From Acholeplasmataceae bacterium (lineage in GTDB: Bacteria; Bacillota_I; Bacilli_A; Acholeplasmatales; Acholeplasmataceae), in contig DNNX01000037.1 in assembly GCA_003497445.1 (NCBI GenBank), forward strand, positions 1 to 9,821: a DNA stretch of 9,821 nt, written 5' to 3'. The position numbers and the translations under genes are program-made. The first letter of the stretch is position 1. Every line of letters begins with the position of its first letter. The notes under the pieces are model-generated. The model searched no databases, was not told where the DNA came from, and saw only the letters and a program-made list of their open reading frames with translations. Shown here piece by piece: positions 7,945 to 9,821 of the stretch.

Positions 7945-7950
7945 CTCCTT
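7945..7950 (-). promoter_or_regulatory. Ribosome binding site of the lipoprotein gene
   Basis: AAGGAG on the minus strand lies 11 bases before the ATG at 7933-7931. The spacing is somewhat long, but this is the only strong site in the region, and it places the start directly before the signal peptide. It rules against the 32-residue longer frame that starts at 8029. Confidence 0.7.
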
Positions 7951-7972
7951 CAATCTCAATACAAGCAGGTAT

Positions 7973-8001
7973 AATATAGCATGATTTTGGCTCATATGCA
8001 A
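7973..8001 (-). promoter_or_regulatory. Promoter of the lipoprotein gene
   Basis: On the minus strand TTGCAT (8001-7996) and TATATT (7978-7973) are 17 bases apart, and TGC directly before the -10 box gives an extended -10. This is a good housekeeping-sigma promoter. Transcription would begin near 7966, about 33 bases before the ATG at 7933, and downstream of the alternative ATG at 8029. The sequence is seen directly; its activity is inferred. Confidence 0.75.
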
Positions 8002-8038
8002 CCACTTTAAATAGATTAGTATAATTCACATAATACTA

Positions 8039-8047
8039 TGCTAAAAT
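8039..8047 (+). promoter_or_regulatory. Probable extended -10 promoter of yycJ-rlmH
   Basis: TGCTAAAAT fits an extended -10 element (TG, one base, TAAAAT) with no convincing -35 box 17 bases upstream. Its start point would fall near 8054, only about ten bases before the yycJ ATG and inside the AGGTGA ribosome binding site (8054-8059), so the leader would be very short. A TATAAT at 8020-8025 is an alternative -10 that would leave a normal leader, but it too lacks a good -35 box. A promoter in this gap is expected because the neighbouring gene is divergent; which box is used is open. Confidence 0.4.
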
Positions 8048-8063
8048 ACAAACAGGTGATTTC

Positions 8064-8834
8064 ATGACAATTTATAGTTTATCAAGTGGATCCAAAGGTA
8101 ATATGACGCTTTTAAATAACGATGAAACAACTTTTTTGATTGACCTTGGAATATCAAAAAACAAGATGAAAGACAAGATGAGTCAAATAAATATGAATGT
8201 TGCACAGATCCACCATGTTTTGATTACACATGAACACAGTGATCACACCGCAGGATTAAAAAAATTTTTTGAAACATATCAACCCGATATTTATATGACA
8301 AAAGGCACATATGAAGGATTATCAAAAGAAGTCCAATCATATGTGAAAAATACGCTCAATATCATTCAACCATATCAATCATTTTTCATTGAAACAATGA
8401 AAATTACACCATTTTTATTGTCTCACGATGCAAAAGAACCAGTAGGTTTTGTCATCGAACATAAGGATAAAAAAGTTGTGCATTGTGCTGATACTGGATA
8501 TATTGATATCTCGAATCATGCCTTGCTCAAACATGCCGATGTCTACATGATAGAATCTAACCATCATCCCGAGTTATTGTTACAATCTCCAAGACCGATG
8601 CAACTCAAAAAAAGAATACTTGGAGAAAAAGGGCATTTATCTAACGATGATGCCTCTACACTTATCAATCAACTCATGGGCGATAAGCATACAATTTGGA
8701 TGATCACGCACATTTCAGAAGATTGTAATTCAGATTTAGAAATTGAGCGCGCTGTCGTAAGACACATCAAAAGACCACTCCAATTAGAGATTGTTTATGC
8801 AAGACAACATGAAATAAGTAAGGTGTCATTATGA
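8064..8834 (+). CDS. yycJ: YycJ/WalJ-type metallo-beta-lactamase-fold hydrolase
   Basis: A 256-residue cytoplasmic metal-dependent hydrolase of the YycJ (WalJ) group; in Bacillus and relatives the gene belongs to the walRK region, and members have been linked to DNA processing and cell-wall/division control, with the substrate not certain. The start YSLSSGSKGN is typical of the group (compare LASGSTGN), and HEHSDH (56-61) is the metal-binding HxHxDH motif. Further likely ligands are H121 in SHDA, D143 in CADTG and H216 in THIS; NHH (166-168) and GHLSN (190-194) are also family-like. The ATG at 8064 follows AGGTGA by four bases. The end overlaps rlmH by four bases (ATGA). In B. subtilis yycJ is likewise encoded close to the rlmH gene, so the pairing is conserved; the walRK genes themselves are not in this window. 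Confidence 0.93.
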   Translation: MTIYSLSSGSKGNMTLLNNDETTFLIDLGISKNKMKDKMSQINMNVAQIHHVLITHEHSDHTAGLKKFFETYQPDIYMTKGTYEGLSKEVQSYVKNTLNIIQPYQSFFIETMKITPFLLSHDAKEPVGFVIEHKDKKVVHCADTGYIDISNHALLKHADVYMIESNHHPELLLQSPRPMQLKKRILGEKGHLSNDDASTLINQLMGDKHTIWMITHISEDCNSDLEIERAVVRHIKRPLQLEIVYARQHEISKVSL

Positions 8835-9241
8835 CCATTATTGCTGTAGGAAAACTTCAAACTGCTGGTATCAAAGCATCTTTTGAGCACTATCACAAGC
8901 AACTCAAGCATGTTAAAGTGATTGAAATCAAAGAGTCTAACATTCAAAAAGAAAGTTTAGAAATTTTAAAACATATTAAAGATTCAAATCAAGTGATTGT
9001 GTGTGCAATTGAAGGAAAAGAAGTCGATACGTATGGCTTTTGTGCGCTATACCAAGATCACTTGGATACAGTTTTTGTTGTTGGTGGTTCTGAAGGTTTA
9101 GATGATAGTGTCAAAGCTATTGCTAAGCATACGCTTTCGTTTTCTAAAATGACATTTCCACATCAACTTGCAAGACTTATGTTGATGGAACAAATATTTC
9201 GTTGTGAAAAGATCAAACAACATCATCCTTATCATAAATGA
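8831..9241 (+). CDS. rlmH: 23S rRNA (pseudouridine1915-N3)-methyltransferase RlmH, short form
   Basis: RlmH is a SPOUT-class enzyme that uses S-adenosylmethionine to methylate pseudouridine 1915 in helix 69 of 23S rRNA, acting on the assembled 70S ribosome. Family marks are IIAVGKL at the start, the SAM-binding knot segment VFVVGGSEGL, and the nearly invariant tail LSFSKMTFPHQLARLMLMEQ with the ending HHPYHK. It has 136 residues against the usual 155-160; the shortage lies in the N-terminal half and around the GKEVDTYGF segment, while the knot and tail are intact, so it should be active. AAGGTG (8820-8825) lies five bases before the ATG, which overlaps the yycJ stop (ATGA, 8831-8834). No hairpin terminator is visible after it, so some transcripts may run on into the aroF leader. 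Confidence 0.95.
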   Translation: MTIIAVGKLQTAGIKASFEHYHKQLKHVKVIEIKESNIQKESLEILKHIKDSNQVIVCAIEGKEVDTYGFCALYQDHLDTVFVVGGSEGLDDSVKAIAKHTLSFSKMTFPHQLARLMLMEQIFRCEKIKQHHPYHK

Positions 9242-9251
9242 GCAAGGTATA

Positions 9252-9280
9252 TTGTAATTTAAACTTGAATGTGATACTAT
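9252..9280 (+). promoter_or_regulatory. Promoter of the aroF leader
   Basis: TTGTAA (9252-9257) and TACTAT (9275-9280) are exactly 17 bases apart, with TGA immediately before the -10 box giving an extended -10. Transcription would start near 9287, about 23 bases before the leader peptide ATG, so the whole attenuator lies inside the transcript. Read directly from the sequence; use in the cell is inferred. Confidence 0.7.
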
Positions 9281-9297
9281 TAACATAAACGCAACAT

Positions 9298-9302
9298 GAG
9301 GT
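9298..9302 (+). promoter_or_regulatory. Ribosome binding site of the leader peptide
   Basis: GAGGT, preceded by AT, lies seven bases before the ATG at 9310. A normal binding site at a normal distance is what argues that the short Tyr-rich frame is translated rather than a chance reading frame. Confidence 0.7.
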
Positions 9303-9309
9303 CGTTTTT

Positions 9310-9351
9310 ATGTTTTCAACTCAAACTTATTATTATGCATATAGTATGTAA
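9310..9351 (+). CDS. Tyrosine-rich leader peptide of the aroF attenuator
   Basis: Thirteen codons, ATG to TAA, encode MFSTQTYYYAYSM, with four TAT Tyr codons within five positions (9328-9342). A peptide so rich in one amino acid, with its own ribosome binding site, standing between a promoter and a terminator in front of an aromatic amino acid gene, is the classic form of an attenuation leader (as in the E. coli trp, his and phe leaders). The peptide itself need have no function; its translation speed senses charged tRNA-Tyr. The stop codon TAA overlaps the first bases of pairing segment 1 (9350-9356), so a ribosome at the stop would cover that segment while one stalled at the first Tyr codons would not. 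Too short for gene finders; I know of no named homologue. Confidence 0.78.
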   Translation: MFSTQTYYYAYSM

Positions 9352-9428
9352 GGAATTGTCTAATGAGGCATTCCTTTTCTGTTGATACATAGGAACGCCA
9401 AACATGATCATGAATTCTTGGGTGTTCC
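9350..9428 (+). promoter_or_regulatory. Attenuator RNA with mutually exclusive stems
   Basis: Three alternative stems precede the terminator. Stem 1:2 pairs AAGGAAT (9350-9356) with ATTCCTT (9370-9376), 7 bp. Stem 2:3 pairs 9367-9375 with 9391-9399 (GGC, one A-C mismatch, TTCCT), 8 pairs. Stem 3:4 pairs GGAACGCC (9392-9399) with GGTGTTCC (9421-9428), 8 pairs including one G-U. Segment 4 overlaps the left arm, loop and right arm of the terminator hairpin, so 3:4 blocks it. The logic is: ribosome stalled on Tyr codons, 1:2 forms, 3:4 forms, read-through; ribosome at the stop codon hides segment 1, 2:3 forms, the terminator forms. Stem 3:4 is not itself a terminator, as five bases separate it from the T run. 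The pairings are visible; the regulatory scheme is inference. Confidence 0.68.
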
Positions 9429-9441
9429 AGGAATTTTTTTT
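9413..9441 (+). terminator. Intrinsic terminator of the aroF attenuator
   Basis: AATTCTTGG (9413-9421) pairs with CCAGGAATT (9427-9435) around the loop GTGTT: nine pairs, one of them a T-G wobble. It runs straight into eight T (9434-9441). It lies upstream of the aroF ribosome binding site and after no other gene end, so its purpose must be conditional control of aroF rather than ending rlmH alone. Confidence 0.82.
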
Positions 9442-9462
9442 ATATAAAGAAGGAGAAACAAC

Positions 9463-9821
9463 ATGATTATTCAGTTAAAAAATGGTGCAACAAAAGATCA
9501 ATACAATAAAATCACAAAAGATCTCATCAATAAAGGATATGAAATCAAAGATGTTTCATCAGAACAAGTGATTGTTTTTGGTGTCATTGGAGATACTGCA
9601 ACACTTGATGAAAGAGATATGTACGCTTATGAAGGTGTGTTTAAAGTCACACGTATCCAAACACCATTTAAAAAAGCAAGCCGAAGTTTTAAAAAAGATG
9701 ATACCATCATTGACTTAGGCGATAACGTTAAAATTGGTGGTGGTCATTTTCAAATGATGGCCGGACCATGCTCTGTTGAAACAGAATCACTCTTGATTGA
9801 AACAGCTAAAGCAGTTAAAGA
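9463..9821 (+). CDS. aroF: 3-deoxy-7-phosphoheptulonate (DAHP) synthase, N-terminal part (partial)
   Basis: DAHP synthase joins phosphoenolpyruvate and erythrose 4-phosphate in the first step of the shikimate pathway to Tyr, Phe and Trp. The 119 visible codons contain an N-terminal ferredoxin-like (ACT-like) domain, about residues 1-65, beginning MIIQLKNGATKDQ and including VIGDT, followed by VFKVTRIQTPFKKASRSF and the start of the catalytic barrel with MMAGPCSVE, in which C103 is the metal-ligand Cys of the AGPCS motif. This is the type I-beta, Thermotoga-like form, where the N-terminal domain mediates inhibition by Tyr and Phe. The ATG at 9463 follows AAGGAG (9450-9455) by seven bases. The gene runs off the window, so the rest of the barrel and any downstream aro genes are unseen. 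Expression is probably set by the attenuator just upstream. Confidence 0.95.
   Translation, partial: MIIQLKNGATKDQYNKITKDLINKGYEIKDVSSEQVIVFGVIGDTATLDERDMYAYEGVFKVTRIQTPFKKASRSFKKDDTIIDLGDNVKIGGGHFQMMAGPCSVETESLLIETAKAVK

Noticed and set aside
7934..8029. 32-residue N-terminal extension of the lipoprotein
   Set aside because: It would start upstream of the likely promoter, lacks a binding site and would hide the lipoprotein signal peptide.
9098..9286. Minus-strand 62-codon frame over the end of rlmH
   Set aside because: It is antisense to the most conserved part of rlmH and extends into the aroF promoter; no family resemblance.
9403..9412. CATGATCATG palindrome in the attenuator
   Set aside because: It falls in the loop of stem 3:4 and is too short to form a stable hairpin; probably chance.
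9287..9462. T-box riboswitch in front of aroF
   Set aside because: No sequence close to the conserved AGGGTGGNACCGCG element is found, and the Tyr signal is in translated codons rather than a specifier loop.
9242..9462. Ordinary terminator of yycJ-rlmH explaining the hairpin at 9413-9441
   Set aside because: The hairpin is about 170 bases after rlmH, and a promoter and a translated leader lie between them, so conditional control of aroF explains it better.

Overview
The window is AT-rich bacterial DNA from a low-GC Gram-positive lineage (Bacillota/Bacilli sensu lato). It carries the end of an F-type ATP synthase operon followed by a DUF1146 membrane protein, plus YhaM, YycJ, RlmH and a PrsA-like lipoprotein, a gene set typical of Bacilli. 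TGA is used as a stop (atpC, cca, rlmH) and Trp is TGG, so the genetic code is standard. The organism makes aromatic amino acids, which argues against host-restricted Mollicutes; a free-living Bacilli-like or Izemoplasma-like lineage is a guess, not a proof.

Layout. 1-2156 (+): atpG (3' end), atpD, atpC and a small DUF1146 membrane protein, tightly packed and closed by a hairpin terminator at 2155-2179. 2178-2762 (-): a YigZ/IMPACT family protein converging on that terminator. 2837-4913 (+): cca (tRNA 3'-end nucleotidyltransferase) overlapping yhaM (3'-5' exoribonuclease), closed by a second two-way terminator at 4912-4942. 4952-7933 (-): a 993-residue acidic lipoprotein that looks like two PrsA/parvulin-type modules joined by an acidic linker. 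8064-9241 (+): yycJ overlapping rlmH, read divergently from the lipoprotein. 9463-9821 (+): the 5' part of a DAHP synthase gene (aroF), the first step of the shikimate pathway.

The most notable element is the 221-base gap 9242-9462 in front of aroF. It has a good promoter, a ribosome binding site and a 13-codon leader ORF encoding MFSTQTYYYAYSM (four Tyr codons in five). This is followed by five segments that can form a chain of mutually exclusive stems ending in an intrinsic terminator just before the aroF ribosome binding site. The geometry is that expected for ribosome-mediated attenuation sensing tyrosine: stalling at the Tyr codons would favour read-through, and normal translation would favour termination. 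No T-box motif is seen. The adjacent DAHP synthase has the N-terminal regulatory domain that in the Thermotoga-type enzyme binds Tyr/Phe, so tyrosine may control both synthesis and activity of the enzyme.

The rest is ordinary housekeeping: energy production, tRNA and RNA 3'-end metabolism, 23S rRNA methylation and extracytoplasmic protein folding. I see no mobile element, CRISPR array, rRNA or tRNA gene.
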